A DNA stretch of 64,000 nucleotides, from contig NZ_JAVKGN010000001.1 of assembly GCF_031432215.1 (NCBI RefSeq), positions 620,001-684,000 of the forward strand. The letters run 5' to 3'. A model generated the notes under the pieces. That model saw only the letters and a program-made list of their open reading frames with translations, had not been told where the DNA came from and searched no databases. Shown piece after piece: positions 1 through 9,444 of the stretch. The position numbers and the translations under genes were made by a program. This stretch comes from Halodesulfurarchaeum sp. HSR-GB (GTDB lineage: Archaea; Halobacteriota; Halobacteria; Halobacteriales; Halobacteriaceae). Within the stretch, counting starts at the first letter, position 1. Each line of letters opens with the position of its first letter.

Positions 1-2
1 AG

Positions 3-350
3 GAACTGATCGGGACCGACCGCCCCTGTTTCGTTCCGCGGGCGATCCCGGATTTCGACCGGGGCGTCGAACTCCTCTCGGGGGCCGCGGACCTGCTCAG
101 CCTGGCCCACCCGTTTCGGTACGCCGACCCGGCCGCCGCGCTCGCCCGCTGTGGCCCGCTCGATGCGGTCGAACGGTACTATCCCTACGGGCGTGACGTG
201 GTGGACCAGTCGCTGCTCGAATCGGCTATCGAGGAACACGACCTGCTGGTGACTGGCGGGAGCGACGCCCACGGCACCGAACTCGGGGCAGCCGGCCTCG
301 ATCGGCCGGACTACGAATCCATCGCGGCCCGGATTTCGCCCGAGCCGTGA
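3..350 (+). CDS. PHP-domain metal-dependent phosphoesterase, C-terminal part
   Basis: The 5' end lies outside the window; 115 residues remain, read in frame from base 3. Two PHP-type metal-ligand motifs are visible, LAHPFRY (about 34 residues in) and GSDAHG (about 29 residues before the end), which in this family hold catalytic metals for phosphoester hydrolysis. The substrate cannot be inferred from this fragment; haloarchaeal relatives are annotated as PHP phosphoesterases or PHP-associated proteins. The next gene follows on the same strand 32 bp later and may be cotranscribed. Confidence 0.8.
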   Translation, partial: ELIGTDRPCFVPRAIPDFDRGVELLSGAADLLSLAHPFRYADPAAALARCGPLDAVERYYPYGRDVVDQSLLESAIEEHDLLVTGGSDAHGTELGAAGLDRPDYESIAARISPEP

Positions 351-382
351 GGTTCAGGGTGCTCGGGCCGTTTGAGTCTCGT

Positions 383-544
383 ATGGAGTGTCACTACTGT
401 GGGCGCACCGCCGACGTCACCGTCGAATCCGACGGTGTCCGGGTCGGACTCTGTGAGGACCACTTCAAGGAACGGCTCGAGGAACTCTCCGAGTCGTCGG
501 CGTTCGAGGACCTCCAGGACGAACTCGATATCGACCGCGCCTAG
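383..544 (+). CDS. Small zinc-finger-like protein (DUF6757-like)
   Basis: A 53-residue acidic protein that starts MECHYCGR. An N-terminal CxxC pair, a later Cys and a His (LCEDHF) suggest one bound zinc, followed by an acidic helix. I chose the ATG at 383 because the Cys-rich motif begins there; an earlier GTG at 347 would add unconserved-looking residues and overlap the upstream gene. Small proteins of this type are conserved in haloarchaea next to alaS; from memory they match DUF6757, but the function is unknown. Its TAG stop overlaps the alaS stop within CTAG at 541-544. Confidence 0.75.
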   Translation: MECHYCGRTADVTVESDGVRVGLCEDHFKERLEELSESSAFEDLQDELDIDRA

Positions 545-3315
545 TTGGCTTCGGCCCGTGACTGCAGGAGTTCGGGCACTGCCTCCAGGGCCTCGTCCAG
601 CGCGTCGACGTTCGGCCCGCCGCCCTGTGCGAAGTCAGCCGGGCCACCCCCGCCGCCGCCGACTCGACTGGCGAGTTCGGAGACGACCGCACCGGCATTG
701 ACCGGGGCGCCGTCCGGTGCGGCGACGACGAACTGCGCCCCGTCGACGCCGCTTGCGACCACCGCTATCGTGCCGTCCTCGGCGAGGGCGTTGGCCGTCG
801 CCCGGAGTTCGTCCATGTCCACGTCCAGGCGTTTGATCACGGCCTCCCAGTCCCCGACCGAGACCCGTTCGCCGCTCTCGGCTCCGGCGGCCCGGGCCTC
901 TGCGAGTTGTTCTTTCAGGTGTTCGATCTGCTTGCCGCGTTCCTTCCACTCCTCGAAGAAGCGTTCGGCAGTCGCCGGCACGTCGGCCGGCGAGACGTCG
1001 AAGGTTGCTGCAGCCGCCAGGAGATCCCGCTCCATCGACTCGACGTGCTCGATCGCAGCCTCGCCGGCGGCGAAGGTGAGTCGCTCGACCCCGTCCTGTA
1101 CCCGTTCGGTCGAGAGGATCTTGATCGCGCCGATCTCGCCCGTGCGAGCGACGTGGGTCCCGCCACAGGCCTGTACGTCCTCGCCGACGTGGATCAGGCG
1201 GATGTTCTGCCCGGCCGGAATGCCACCCTGGTAGAGGTCGAAGCCGTAGGTCTCCTCGGCTTCGTGGCGGTCCGGCCACTCCTGATGGACGTGGAGGTCC
1301 TCCATCACGGTCCGGTTCGCCCGCCGCTCGATCTCCTCGATCGTCTCCCGGTCCAGTCGCTCGAAGTGCCGAATGTCGATTCGCGAGGAATCCGTGCCCT
1401 TCTGGGCTCCGGCCTGTCGGACGTGATCGCCCAGGACCGACCGGGCGGCGTCGATGACCACGTGGGTGGCGGTGTGATGGCGCATTAAGCGTCGCCGGCG
1501 CTCCACGTCGATCTGGCCGGTCACGAACTCGCCCTTGCCGGGGTTGTCGTCCGTGTGGTGGCGGATCACGCCGTCCTCGATCTGCACGTCACGGACATCG
1601 ACACTGGTTTCGCCGGTCGAGAGGGTTCCATGGTCGGCCGGCTGGCCCCCGCCTTCGGGGTAGAACATGGTCTGATCCAGGACCACGTCGTAGCCGTCCT
1701 CGCGCTCGAAGACGTCGAGGACGATGGCCTCGAACTCGGTCCGGTACTGGTCGTCGTAGTAGAGCCGTTCGGTTTCGGGCAAATCGCCAAACCGCGAATC
1801 GCGGGTCTCCTGGGCCGTCTCCCCGCCCTCCTTGTCGTGTCGCTCGGCGACGAGACCGTAGAAGTTATCGGGGGTCTCGACCGCGACGCCGTACTCGGCG
1901 GCGATCTCCTCGACCATGTCCGGCTGGATGCCATGCGAGTCATAGAGCTCCACGAGGGCCGCCTCGGGGATCGGCGTGCCGGACTCGGCGTGGTCCTCGG
2001 CGAGTTGGCGCACCCGTCGGCCACCCCGTTCGAGGGTCTCCTGGTACTTCTCGACCTCCGACTCGACGATGTCCCGGATCGTCTCCCGGTTCTGATACTC
2101 CAGGCGCTCGGCCTGCATGTCGACCAGGTCGGCGATCGGAACCTCGATGTCGACCGATTCGAGGAGCCGGACGGTGCGACGGAGGACCATCCGGGCCAGA
2201 TACCCCGTGCCGACGTTCGAGGGGACGATCCCGTCCCCGAACATGTATGCGAGCGTGCGGGCGTGATCGGCGATCGCGTAGATGTCCTCCAGGGGCGACA
2301 TGAGCTCGTCGATGTAGGCGGCATCGACGTCTAGCTCCGCGGCGATCGTCTCCCGGGCGGCGTCCACGTCCTCGACCTCGTCGATGTCGAGTCGGCCGGC
2401 GAGTTTGGAGGCCCGATGGATCAGTGCCTCCTCCTCTGCGGTGAGTTCGATCGCCGCCTTCTCCTTGAGGAACTCGATCATCTCGGGGTAGATCGCCTCG
2501 TAGACGGTGGGTGTCCCCTGGCTCACCCAGGTCCACCGCTCCAGCCCGTAGCCCGTGTCCACGATGTAGGTGTCCATCGGGCTGTAGCGGTTGCCGTCTT
2601 TCATCTCGTACTCGCCCTCGGGGTCCTGCTCCATCGACATGAAGACGAGCGTGGCGAGTTCCGCCCCGCGGTACAGGACCTCGAAGGCCGGGCCGGCGTT
2701 GCCCCCGCCGACCCACGGGTCCTCGATGTAGGTGATCTCCTCGGGGTCCACACCCATCTCGACGAAGAACTCATCACAGAGTTCGACGGTCTCGTCCTTC
2801 CAGTAGACCTCGCCGTCGTAGGCGTACTCCTCTTCTGCGTCCTCGCGGACGTTGAAGGTGTGATGGGCCATCATTTCGAAGGCCATCGTGTGTCGACCCG
2901 TCTTGCCCACGTTGTCGATGTCCTGCATCCGGATGCAGGGCTGGCTGATCGTCAGCGGATTCGCCGGTGGCGGGGTCTTCCCGCTGGTCACGAGGGGCTG
3001 GAAGTCATAGATCGAGGCCTGGGTGAGCAACACGTCGTCCCGCCAGCGGTTCGCGGCCACTGGGTAGGGTTCGATACGCTCGTGGCCGTGGGCCTCGAAG
3101 AAGGAGAGGAACTTCTCGCGCATCTCCTCGAGGGTGTACTCCCGGTCGAGGCTGGGGTTGTCGATGAACTCGTACTCGTCACAGGGGGGCTCCCCGCAGG
3201 TCTCCCGGTCGGGATCGCGAGTCCAGAAGAAGCTCCCGCATTCCGAACACTGCTTCCGGACAAAGTCCTCCGTCTCGAAGTATTCGAGACGGTAGGCCTC
3301 CTCGAGGTCGCTCAT
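541..3315 (-). CDS. alaS: Alanyl-tRNA synthetase (archaeal type)
   Basis: 924 residues, the full length of an archaeal AlaRS; charges tRNA-Ala in the cytoplasm. The start is [13 protein letters not shown]; in-frame codons further upstream encode low-complexity sequence that is not part of the family. An N-terminal Cys-rich insert typical of archaeal AlaRS (CSECG...CGEPPC) precedes the class II catalytic core. The editing domain carries HHTATHV and the distal CGGTHV zinc/catalytic motif, so proofreading of mischarged Ser/Gly should be intact. A Gly-rich stretch near the C-terminus matches the DHHA1-type oligomerisation region. It lies 46 bp downstream of rfcS on the same strand and is probably cotranscribed with it. 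Confidence 0.97.
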   Translation of the reverse strand: MSDLEEAYRLEYFETEDFVRKQCSECGSFFWTRDPDRETCGEPPCDEYEFIDNPSLDREYTLEEMREKFLSFFEAHGHERIEPYPVAANRWRDDVLLTQASIYDFQPLVTSGKTPPPANPLTISQPCIRMQDIDNVGKTGRHTMAFEMMAHHTFNVREDAEEEYAYDGEVYWKDETVELCDEFFVEMGVDPEEITYIEDPWVGGGNAGPAFEVLYRGAELATLVFMSMEQDPEGEYEMKDGNRYSPMDTYIVDTGYGLERWTWVSQGTPTVYEAIYPEMIEFLKEKAAIELTAEEEALIHRASKLAGRLDIDEVEDVDAARETIAAELDVDAAYIDELMSPLEDIYAIADHARTLAYMFGDGIVPSNVGTGYLARMVLRRTVRLLESVDIEVPIADLVDMQAERLEYQNRETIRDIVESEVEKYQETLERGGRRVRQLAEDHAESGTPIPEAALVELYDSHGIQPDMVEEIAAEYGVAVETPDNFYGLVAERHDKEGGETAQETRDSRFGDLPETERLYYDDQYRTEFEAIVLDVFEREDGYDVVLDQTMFYPEGGGQPADHGTLSTGETSVDVRDVQIEDGVIRHHTDDNPGKGEFVTGQIDVERRRRLMRHHTATHVVIDAARSVLGDHVRQAGAQKGTDSSRIDIRHFERLDRETIEEIERRANRTVMEDLHVHQEWPDRHEAEETYGFDLYQGGIPAGQNIRLIHVGEDVQACGGTHVARTGEIGAIKILSTERVQDGVERLTFAAGEAAIEHVESMERDLLAAAATFDVSPADVPATAERFFEEWKERGKQIEHLKEQLAEARAAGAESGERVSVGDWEAVIKRLDVDMDELRATANALAEDGTIAVVASGVDGAQFVVAAPDGAPVNAGAVVSELASRVGGGGGGPADFAQGGGPNVDALDEALEAVPELLQSRAEAN

Positions 3316-3361
3316 TGCAGGGTAGTGGCCGATGCTGGGGTAAAACAGTTCCGGGACCGTG

Positions 3362-4339
3362 TTACTGCCCGTCGTTGGCGGCCAGCGCGACCGACGCCAA
3401 CAGCGCTTCGAGCTGGACCTGCTCGTTGGCCCCGGCACTGATGCGGTAATCGGCCTCGCCCAGCCGGTCCATAAGCTGCACGGCGGCCGCCTCGTCCAGA
3501 TCGAACTCCCAGACCGAGCGGTGGAGCTGATCGATGATGTCCCCGCCGGCCAGGCCCCGCTCGGTGATCAACTCGACCAGTCGCGCCCGCGCCCCCGTGA
3601 AGTCCCCGTCGAGGGCCCGCTCGATCATCGCCTCGATCTCTTCGGGGCGAGCGGTGCTCGTGATCGCGTAGACGGCCTCCTCGTCGACGACGCCGCCGGA
3701 CGCTGCGGCGGCCTGCAGTGCGTTGATGGCCCGTCGCATGTCCCCGTCGGCGGCATACGCCAGGGCCTCCAACCCCGTCTCGGTGAACTCGATGTCCTCG
3801 ATCTCGGCGATCTCACGGATCCGGTCGATCACAGCCGCGTCGTCGATCGGCGAGAACCGGAAGACGGCACAGCGGGACTGGATCGGGTCGATGATCTTCG
3901 AGGAGTAGTTACAGGAGAGGATGAAGCGGGTGTTCTTCGAGAACTGCTCCATCGTGCGCCGAAGCGCTGATTGAGCGTCTTGTGTAAGCGCGTCAGCCTC
4001 ATCAAGGAAGATGATCCGATAGTTGTACCCGCCAAAGGAGGTGCGGGCAAAATCCTTGATCCGCTCGCGAACCACGTCGATCCCGCGCTCGTCGGAGGCG
4101 TTGAGTTCGAGGAAGTTCTCCTGCCAGTCCTCGCCGTAGAGTTCCTTGGCGATGGCCTGGGCTGTTGCCGTTTTCCCGGTCCCGGCTGGCCCCGCAAAGA
4201 GCAAGTGCGGGAGGTCGTCCCGTTCGACGTAACTTTGCACCCGCGAGATGATCGCGTCGTGGCCGACCACGCCGTCCAGGCGCTCGGGCCGGTACTTCTC
4301 GACCCAGATCTCCTCGCGCCCGGCCGCGGACTCTGTCAT
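3362..4339 (-). CDS. rfcS: Replication factor C small subunit
   Basis: 325 residues, the usual length of the archaeal clamp-loader small subunit, which with RfcL opens PCNA and places it on primed DNA using ATP. Visible motifs: Walker A GPAGTGKT (about residues 50-57), Walker B FLDEAD (about 116-121), and the SRC arginine-finger motif within QSRCAVFRF. There is no intein, although archaeal rfc genes often carry one at Walker A. A TATA-like element lies 23-31 nt upstream of the ATG, so the mRNA is likely leaderless. The clamp gene pcn is at 25990 in this window. Confidence 0.97.
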   Translation of the reverse strand: MTESAAGREEIWVEKYRPERLDGVVGHDAIISRVQSYVERDDLPHLLFAGPAGTGKTATAQAIAKELYGEDWQENFLELNASDERGIDVVRERIKDFARTSFGGYNYRIIFLDEADALTQDAQSALRRTMEQFSKNTRFILSCNYSSKIIDPIQSRCAVFRFSPIDDAAVIDRIREIAEIEDIEFTETGLEALAYAADGDMRRAINALQAAAASGGVVDEEAVYAITSTARPEEIEAMIERALDGDFTGARARLVELITERGLAGGDIIDQLHRSVWEFDLDEAAAVQLMDRLGEADYRISAGANEQVQLEALLASVALAANDGQ

Positions 4340-4361
4340 GGCCCGAATTGGGTCCCTCGTG

Positions 4362-4370
4362 TTCTTAAAG
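4362..4370 (-). promoter_or_regulatory. TATA-like box of rfcS
   Basis: On the minus strand this reads CTTTAAGAA, ending 23 nt before the rfcS ATG (4339). That is the usual haloarchaeal spacing for a leaderless transcript. Confidence 0.6.
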
Positions 4371-4420
4371 TCCCCGAGACGGTGTGGCGGGCTGACTTCG
4401 GTCTGCCATTTCGTGTCAGC

Positions 4421-4430
4421 ATATATTTAT
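4421..4430 (+). promoter_or_regulatory. TATA box of the bactofilin-like gene
   Basis: ATATATTTAT lies 26 nt before the ATG at 4456. It is the strongest TATA element in this part of the window and stands out in an otherwise GC-rich region. Confidence 0.65.
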
Positions 4431-4455
4431 TGTTTGTCCAATCTAATATGAAGGC

Positions 4456-5583
4456 ATGAACCGTCACACTTCTCGCCGTCGAATCGCCGTCGTCCTCCTC
4501 GTCGTCTTGCTGACGCTGGGTCTTGGAGTCGGCCCGGCCGTCGCCCAGAGTGGGGGCACCGACTCGACGATGATGAGCGGCACCGTGATCGTCGACGCGG
4601 ACGAGACCGTCGAGGGCTTCACGGTGATGGCGGGGACGATCGTCGTCCGGGGCACCGTCACTGGCGATCTAGAGGGCTTTGGCGGTGACGTGGTCGTCGC
4701 CGAGTCAGGGATCGTGCAAGGCGATTTGAGCGTGGCGAGTGGCTCGCTGCGGATCGCCGGCACCGTCGATGGCAGTGTCTCGGCCGGCACGGGTTCGCTC
4801 GTCCTCACGCCGACGGGCCGGGTCGGCGGTGACTTCTCGGCCGGTGCCGGGTCGGTCCGCATCGAGGGGCAGATCGACGGTAACGCGGACGTGGGGGCCG
4901 AGACGATCACGCTGGGGCCGACCGCGGTCATCGGCGGTGAACTCCGGTACGACGGCGCGCTCACCCAGCAGACCGGCGCGACCGTCGGCGGGTCGGTGGT
5001 CCAGGACTCCGAACTCGGCACCTTCGGGCCAGTGGGTGTCTCTGGCTACTCCTGGCCGACGATGGGCTGGCTCGACGCCGTCTATGGTCTCTTCGCCAAC
5101 CTGCTACTGGGCGCGGTCTTGCTGTTCCTCCTCCCTTCGTTCTCCGAGGGGGTGGCGACCCGGGCCACCGAATCGACCGGTCGCTCCGCGCTCGTCGGGC
5201 TCCTCGCGCTGCTGGGAATTCCGGTCGTTCTCGTGCTCATCGCGGTGACCATCGTCGGCATCCCACTCGCGGTGCTGGGCGTTTTCGCCTACCTCTTCCT
5301 GCTCTGGGCGGGGGTGGTCTATGGCGAATACGCCGTCGGCCACTGGCTTTTGGCCCGGCGGACCGACCCGCCGAACCGGTGGTACGCACTCGGCCTCGGA
5401 CTCCTGCTCTTCACGATCCTCGGGGCCGTCCCCCTCATCGGTGGCCTGTTCGTCCTGGCCGCGCTGCTGGTGGGGATGGGCGCGCTGGCGTCGGTACTCT
5501 GGGGTTCGGCCCGCCGGCGACGCGGTTCGGGTGCAACGCCAACGACGGCCACTGACGACACGGACACGGCCGCCCCGGCCTGA
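4456..5583 (+). CDS. Secreted/membrane bactofilin-like (polymer-forming cytoskeletal) protein
   Basis: 375 residues. The N-terminus has a basic start (MNRHTSRRR) and a hydrophobic stretch ending AVAQ, which looks like a Sec signal peptide. Residues about 35-180 are a run of short Val/Gly-rich repeats (GTVTGDL, GTVDGSV, GQIDGNA) that predict a right-handed beta-helix as in bactofilins. About four membrane segments follow (residues 205-350), then a Thr/Ala-rich tail. Bactofilins polymerise without nucleotide; here the beta-helix would face outward if the signal is cleaved, unlike cytosolic bacterial bactofilins. No obvious operon partner. Confidence 0.8.
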   Translation: MNRHTSRRRIAVVLLVVLLTLGLGVGPAVAQSGGTDSTMMSGTVIVDADETVEGFTVMAGTIVVRGTVTGDLEGFGGDVVVAESGIVQGDLSVASGSLRIAGTVDGSVSAGTGSLVLTPTGRVGGDFSAGAGSVRIEGQIDGNADVGAETITLGPTAVIGGELRYDGALTQQTGATVGGSVVQDSELGTFGPVGVSGYSWPTMGWLDAVYGLFANLLLGAVLLFLLPSFSEGVATRATESTGRSALVGLLALLGIPVVLVLIAVTIVGIPLAVLGVFAYLFLLWAGVVYGEYAVGHWLLARRTDPPNRWYALGLGLLLFTILGAVPLIGGLFVLAALLVGMGALASVLWGSARRRRGSGATPTTATDDTDTAAPA

Positions 5584-5623
5584 GCCGGCACCCCTATTAT
5601 CGTCGGTCCAATATCCCGGCCCA

Positions 5624-5821
5624 ATGCAGGTGACCGTAGACGTGATCGGCGAGGGAAGCGAGACGGTCACAGTCGATGACCCCGATTACGGGGACCTCCT
5701 TGCGGCTGTCGATCTCAGTCCGCACGAGGCCAGCGTGTTCGTCGACGGCCAGCCCAAACCGGCCGATGGCACCGTCACCGAGGCCGAGGTGGAGGTCGTC
5801 CGACTCGTCCGCGGCGGATGA
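5624..5821 (+). CDS. samp2: Small archaeal modifier protein 2 (ubiquitin-like, Urm1/MoaD type)
   Basis: 65 residues with a beta-grasp pattern (alternating Val-rich strands, LSPHEASVFVDGQP) and the C-terminal Gly-Gly that the E1-like enzyme UbaA adenylates. The sequence closely resembles Haloferax SAMP2 as I remember it. SAMP2 is attached to lysines of target proteins and also carries sulfur for wobble-uridine thiolation of tRNA. A CTATTAT box at 5594-5600 lies 24 nt upstream. The stop overlaps the start of the next gene as ATGA, so the two are translationally coupled. Confidence 0.9.
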   Translation: MQVTVDVIGEGSETVTVDDPDYGDLLAAVDLSPHEASVFVDGQPKPADGTVTEAEVEVVRLVRGG

Positions 5822-6192
5822 TCGTCGAACCGGCCCAGGCGGGTGAGCTGGCGGCCGTGATGAACGTGCTCGACGGGGCGGACCTGGCCATCGAGGTCGG
5901 CCTCGTGGAACAAGCGATCGGGGCGGAGCAGGTACTTCTCGCCCGATCGAGGGCGGGGACGGTGCTGGGCGCGCTCGTCGGCCGCGCATGCGAGGACTCG
6001 ACCCGGATCGAGGCCATCGCGGTCCGACCGGGCCGGCGGGGACAGGGCATTGGCACGGCACTGATCCGCGCGGCGGGTGAGCGATGGGGCACGCTGACGG
6101 CCGAATTCGACCCGCCGCTTGCACCGTTTTATCGCCAGGCCGGATTCGAGATCGAGGGGGCGAAACGCCTTCGCGGTCGGCGAGATCGCTGA
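5818..6192 (+). CDS. GNAT-family N-acetyltransferase
   Basis: 124 residues. The acetyl-CoA binding signature is clear in IEAIAVRPGRRGQGIGTALI (about residues 64-83), with the pyrophosphate-loop R/Q-x-x-G-x-G/A pattern, and the fold ends with FYRQAGFE. The substrate is unknown. The ATG overlaps the samp2 stop by 4 bp, so the gene depends on samp2 transcription and translation; that pairing is the only functional hint. Confidence 0.85.
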   Translation: MIVEPAQAGELAAVMNVLDGADLAIEVGLVEQAIGAEQVLLARSRAGTVLGALVGRACEDSTRIEAIAVRPGRRGQGIGTALIRAAGERWGTLTAEFDPPLAPFYRQAGFEIEGAKRLRGRRDR

Positions 6193-6248
6193 ATCGACGC
6201 GTCGGCTTCTCCAGTCCTCCGGGCCCGGGGACCACAACGCCTTTCTTC

Positions 6249-6262
6249 CATATGGTCATATG
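6249..6262. promoter_or_regulatory. Candidate ArsR operator upstream of arsM
   Basis: Two CATATG palindromes separated by GT (6249-6254 and 6257-6262) form a 14-bp near-symmetric site ending 13 nt before the ATG at 6276. It covers the position where the core promoter of a leaderless gene would lie. The next protein has its own ArsR-type DNA-binding domain, so autoregulation here is a reasonable inference. Confidence 0.45.
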
Positions 6263-6275
6263 TACAAATACGCAA

Positions 6276-7457
6276 ATGAGCCAGCAGCCCACCGACGAAC
6301 CCACGAGCGAGCCGTGTTGTACAGCCGTTGAGCACGACCTCACGCGCGAGGAGATCGAGACCGACGTCGGTCGACTCGCCGCCATGGGGGCCGAGACACG
6401 TTACGAAATCCTTCGGCTCCTCGACGGGGCCCCCGAGCCCGTCTGTGCCTGTGATCTCACTCCCCATCTCGACGTGGATCAGAGCACGACCAGCCGCGCG
6501 CTCAAGCGCCTGTCCGAGGCCGGGCTCGTCGACCGGCGCAAAGACGGTCGCTGGCGGTACTATTCCGTGACCGACCGCGCGAAGCGCCTCCTCGACGCGC
6601 TGGACAGCGAGAGGGAGTTCGCCCGGGCAGATACGTCCCCTGCGGCCGGCGACAAGCGGGGTGCCGTCCGTGACCGGTACGGTGCGATCGCCTCCGGGTC
6701 AGCTGGTTCTCCGGAAGCCGAGGACGGATGTTGTGGCTCTTCGTCCGGCAGTAGCTCGTGCTGTGGCGATTCCTCCGGGGAGACCTTCGAGACGCGGCTG
6801 GGGTACGATCCGGCCCGCGTCGAGGCGGCTCCCGAGGGGGCGAACCTCGGGCTTGGCTGTGGCAACCCCCTCTCGATCGCCGACCTGTCGCCGGGCGAGA
6901 CGCTGCTCGATCTCGGTTCCGGGGGCGGATTCGACTGTTTCCTGGCCGCCCAGGAACTCGGACCGACGGGGCGGGTGATCGGCGTGGACATGACTCCCGA
7001 GATGGTCGAGCGGGCCCGCCGGAACGCCGAGCGCTCGCCACACGACACTGTGGAGTTTCGGCTCGGCGAGATCGAGTCCCTCCCGGTGTCAGACGCCTCG
7101 GTCGACGTCATCACCTCGAACTGCGTCGTCAACCTCTCCACGTCGAAATCACGGGTGTTCGAGGAGGCCTTCCGGGTACTGAAGCCGGGTGGCCGACTCG
7201 CGATTTCGGACATCGTGCTGACCGAGCGCGGGCAGGCCGAACTGGACGACGCTGACCTCGATCAGTACGCGAGCTGTCTCTCGGGTGCGGTCACGATCGA
7301 GCGCCTCCAGTCGCTCATCGAGGGAGCCGGCTTCGAGTCGGTCTCGGTCCGGCCGAAAGCCGAGAGTGACGCGATCGTCCGGGAGATGTACGGCGAAGAA
7401 GGGCTGACTGATCTCGTTCACTCGGCGCACATTTCCGGGTACAAACCCGACCGCTAA
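6276..7457 (+). CDS. arsM: ArsR HTH - ArsM fusion: arsenite S-adenosylmethionine methyltransferase with its own regulator domain
   Basis: 393 residues with two parts. Residues about 20-110 are an ArsR-type winged helix (LTREEIETDVGRLAAMGAET ..., recognition helix near TTSRALKRL) that contains CxC (C57, C59), the typical ArsR metalloid site; C14-C15 lie just before it. Residues about 150-390 are ArsM: a Cys-rich linker (C152-C153, C162-C163), LGLGCGNP (C195), SAM motif LDLGSGGGFD (211-220), SNCVVNL (C283) and CLSGA (C334), giving the cysteines ArsM uses to bind As(III). It should methylate arsenite to volatile or less toxic species. The ATG at 6276 follows the palindromes; an earlier in-frame start would run through the GNAT gene. 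Its stop overlaps that of the next gene. Confidence 0.9.
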   Translation: MSQQPTDEPTSEPCCTAVEHDLTREEIETDVGRLAAMGAETRYEILRLLDGAPEPVCACDLTPHLDVDQSTTSRALKRLSEAGLVDRRKDGRWRYYSVTDRAKRLLDALDSEREFARADTSPAAGDKRGAVRDRYGAIASGSAGSPEAEDGCCGSSSGSSSCCGDSSGETFETRLGYDPARVEAAPEGANLGLGCGNPLSIADLSPGETLLDLGSGGGFDCFLAAQELGPTGRVIGVDMTPEMVERARRNAERSPHDTVEFRLGEIESLPVSDASVDVITSNCVVNLSTSKSRVFEEAFRVLKPGGRLAISDIVLTERGQAELDDADLDQYASCLSGAVTIERLQSLIEGAGFESVSVRPKAESDAIVREMYGEEGLTDLVHSAHISGYKPDR

Positions 7458-8011
7458 GGCTGGTCGGCTTGCTGGGTCCAGCGCTTTTCGACATCGCGGT
7501 TCGCGACGACGACCAGGTCCCCGCTCGCAGCTCGAATCCGGGTCTTTCGGAGGTCGACCCGGACGATCGTCCCCGTGATCGAGGCCGTCTCCACGGCATC
7601 CCCGACGTTGAAATCGGGATCCCGGAGGAGATACACGCCGGCGACGGTGTCAGCGATCATCTCCTTGAGCGCGAAGGCCACTCCAAGTGCGATGAACCCG
7701 GTGGCGGTCCCCAGGCTGGCCGCGACCTCGCCCATCCCGAGGATCTTCAACAGGACGAGCAGCACCCCGAACCAGAGCAACCCGCCGATGATCACGATCG
7801 CGAGGTCCACGATCATGTCCTGTTCGGCCGGATATGCCCGATCGAGCACCCGACGCAGGACGCCCAAAATCGATTTGATCACCACCCAGGCCAGACTCAC
7901 GAAGAGCAGCCCGGAGAACAACCGCGGGAGCGACTCGCGCAGGGCCGCGAGGAACTCCCCGAGAACGTCACTCCAAAGCGACGTGGCTGTCGCCCAGCCG
8001 AGCAGAGTCAT
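7454..8011 (-). CDS. MscS-family mechanosensitive channel, small form
   Basis: 185 residues: two to three membrane segments (about 25-50, 62-90 and 95-115), the Gly/Ala-rich pore helix (LGTATGFIALGVAFALKEM) and a short beta domain (PDFNVGDAVETASITGTIVRVDLRKTRIRA) as in MscS. The C-terminal alpha/beta vestibule of full MscS is missing, as in many archaeal short homologues. It would release solutes on hypo-osmotic shock. The start MTLLGW at 8011 is preferred over a further-upstream one. The TAG stop shares bases with the arsM TAA (CTAA, 7454-7457). Confidence 0.85.
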   Translation of the reverse strand: MTLLGWATATSLWSDVLGEFLAALRESLPRLFSGLLFVSLAWVVIKSILGVLRRVLDRAYPAEQDMIVDLAIVIIGGLLWFGVLLVLLKILGMGEVAASLGTATGFIALGVAFALKEMIADTVAGVYLLRDPDFNVGDAVETASITGTIVRVDLRKTRIRAASGDLVVVANRDVEKRWTQQADQP

Positions 8012-8067
8012 GCCACAGTCTCCGACCAGCCGGGGCAAAAGTCCGGGGGCGATGAACAGAAGCCGGA

Positions 8068-9444
8068 CTAGACGAGCGGTTCGACGAGCTCCTGACCGGC
8101 CTCGAGGAGGGCCTCGACCCGGGCTTCGCTTTCGGCCTCGGCGTAGACTCTAATTTTGGGTTCGGTCCCGCTCGGCCGGACCAGCAGCCACGAGCCGTCG
8201 TCGAGGAGCGCCTTGACGCCGTCTGCGGGGTTGACCGACTCGACCTCGCGGTCGGCGATCGTCTCCGGGAGGGACTCGGCCAGTTCGTCGATCACCCGGG
8301 TCTTCGCCGCGTCTGGGCAGTCCACGCTCACCTTGTCCTGGTGGATTTCGCCGTGTTCCGCCCGCAACTCGTCGAGCCGGTCGTCGAAGGGCTGCTCAGA
8401 CTCGACGGCGGCCGCGAGCAGGCCCATCAGCACCCCGTCTTTCTCCCGGATGTGGCCCCGGATGGAGAAGCCGCCGGACTCCTCCCCGCCCATCAGCGCG
8501 TCGTGCTCCGCCATCGCCTGGGCGACCCACTTGAATCCGACCGGCGTCTCGATCACGTCCTCGCCGTGGGCCTGGGCCACCCGATCGATCAGGAAGGTCG
8601 TCGAGACCGTTCGAACGGCGGGTCCGGACTGGCTTTCGAGCAGGTAATCGTAGGTGGCGGCGAAAAACAGGTTCTCGTCGAGGGTACCCCGCTCGGGGGT
8701 GACGATCGCGACCCGGTCTGCATCACCGTCATTGGCGATTCCCAGGTCGGCGCCGGTCTCCCTGACCGCCTCCGCGAGGCCCGCGAGGTTCTCGGGACTG
8801 GGTTCCGGTGGCGTCCCGCCGAACGCCGCGTCGAGTTCGCAGCGCCGGCGCCGAACGCTGGCGCCGGCCGCTTCGAGCAACTGGTCGGTGACGCCGCGAC
8901 CGCTGCCGTGCATGGCGTCATAGACGATCGAGAGCCCCGAGAGGTCCGGATCGAGCAGGTCCATCGCGTGCTCGGCGTGGGGGCCCTGGAAGTCCACTTC
9001 CCGGACGGTGCCCCAATCCGCCTCCGGGGCCGGGTTCGGCGGCGCGAGCCGCGATTCGATGTCCGCCGTGACCTCGGGCATCGCGGGGGCGGCGTCCGCC
9101 GGGAAGAACTTGATGCCGTTGTACTCCGGTGGGTTGTGCGAGGCCGAGATCACCAGTCCGCCGGCCAGGTCTCGGTCCCTGATGGCGTATGCCACGAGCG
9201 GCGTCGGGACGTCCCGCTCGGGGAGCAACACGTCGTGGCCATTGACCGCGAGCACGCGGGCGACCTCCTCGGCGAAGCCCCGTGAACTCTCCCGGGCGTC
9301 ATAGCCCACCGCGACTGGCTCGCCGGCCGCCCCCTCGGCCGCGAGGTGGCTGGCCGTCGCCTGGGCGACCATCCGAACCCGTCGGTTCGTGAACGTATCC
9401 AGGGTCGCCCGCCACCCCGAGGTGCCAAAGGAGATCTGCTCCAT
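8068..9444 (-). CDS. Phosphoglucomutase/phosphomannomutase family protein
   Basis: 458 residues, full length for the alpha-D-phosphohexomutase family. All four family sites are present: the phosphoserine loop in ISASHNP (about 100-106), the metal loop DGDADR, the sugar-binding loop GGEESGG, and the phosphate-binding RPSGTEPKIRVY near the C-terminus. It interconverts 1- and 6-phosphosugars in the cytoplasm. Sequence alone does not separate glucose, mannose or glucosamine substrates. Single gene, no operon partner seen. Confidence 0.93.
   Translation of the reverse strand: MEQISFGTSGWRATLDTFTNRRVRMVAQATASHLAAEGAAGEPVAVGYDARESSRGFAEEVARVLAVNGHDVLLPERDVPTPLVAYAIRDRDLAGGLVISASHNPPEYNGIKFFPADAAPAMPEVTADIESRLAPPNPAPEADWGTVREVDFQGPHAEHAMDLLDPDLSGLSIVYDAMHGSGRGVTDQLLEAAGASVRRRRCELDAAFGGTPPEPSPENLAGLAEAVRETGADLGIANDGDADRVAIVTPERGTLDENLFFAATYDYLLESQSGPAVRTVSTTFLIDRVAQAHGEDVIETPVGFKWVAQAMAEHDALMGGEESGGFSIRGHIREKDGVLMGLLAAAVESEQPFDDRLDELRAEHGEIHQDKVSVDCPDAAKTRVIDELAESLPETIADREVESVNPADGVKALLDDGSWLLVRPSGTEPKIRVYAEAESEARVEALLEAGQELVEPLV

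Noticed and set aside
3362-4339. Intein in rfcS
   Set aside because: The Walker A and surrounding sequence are continuous and the length is normal.
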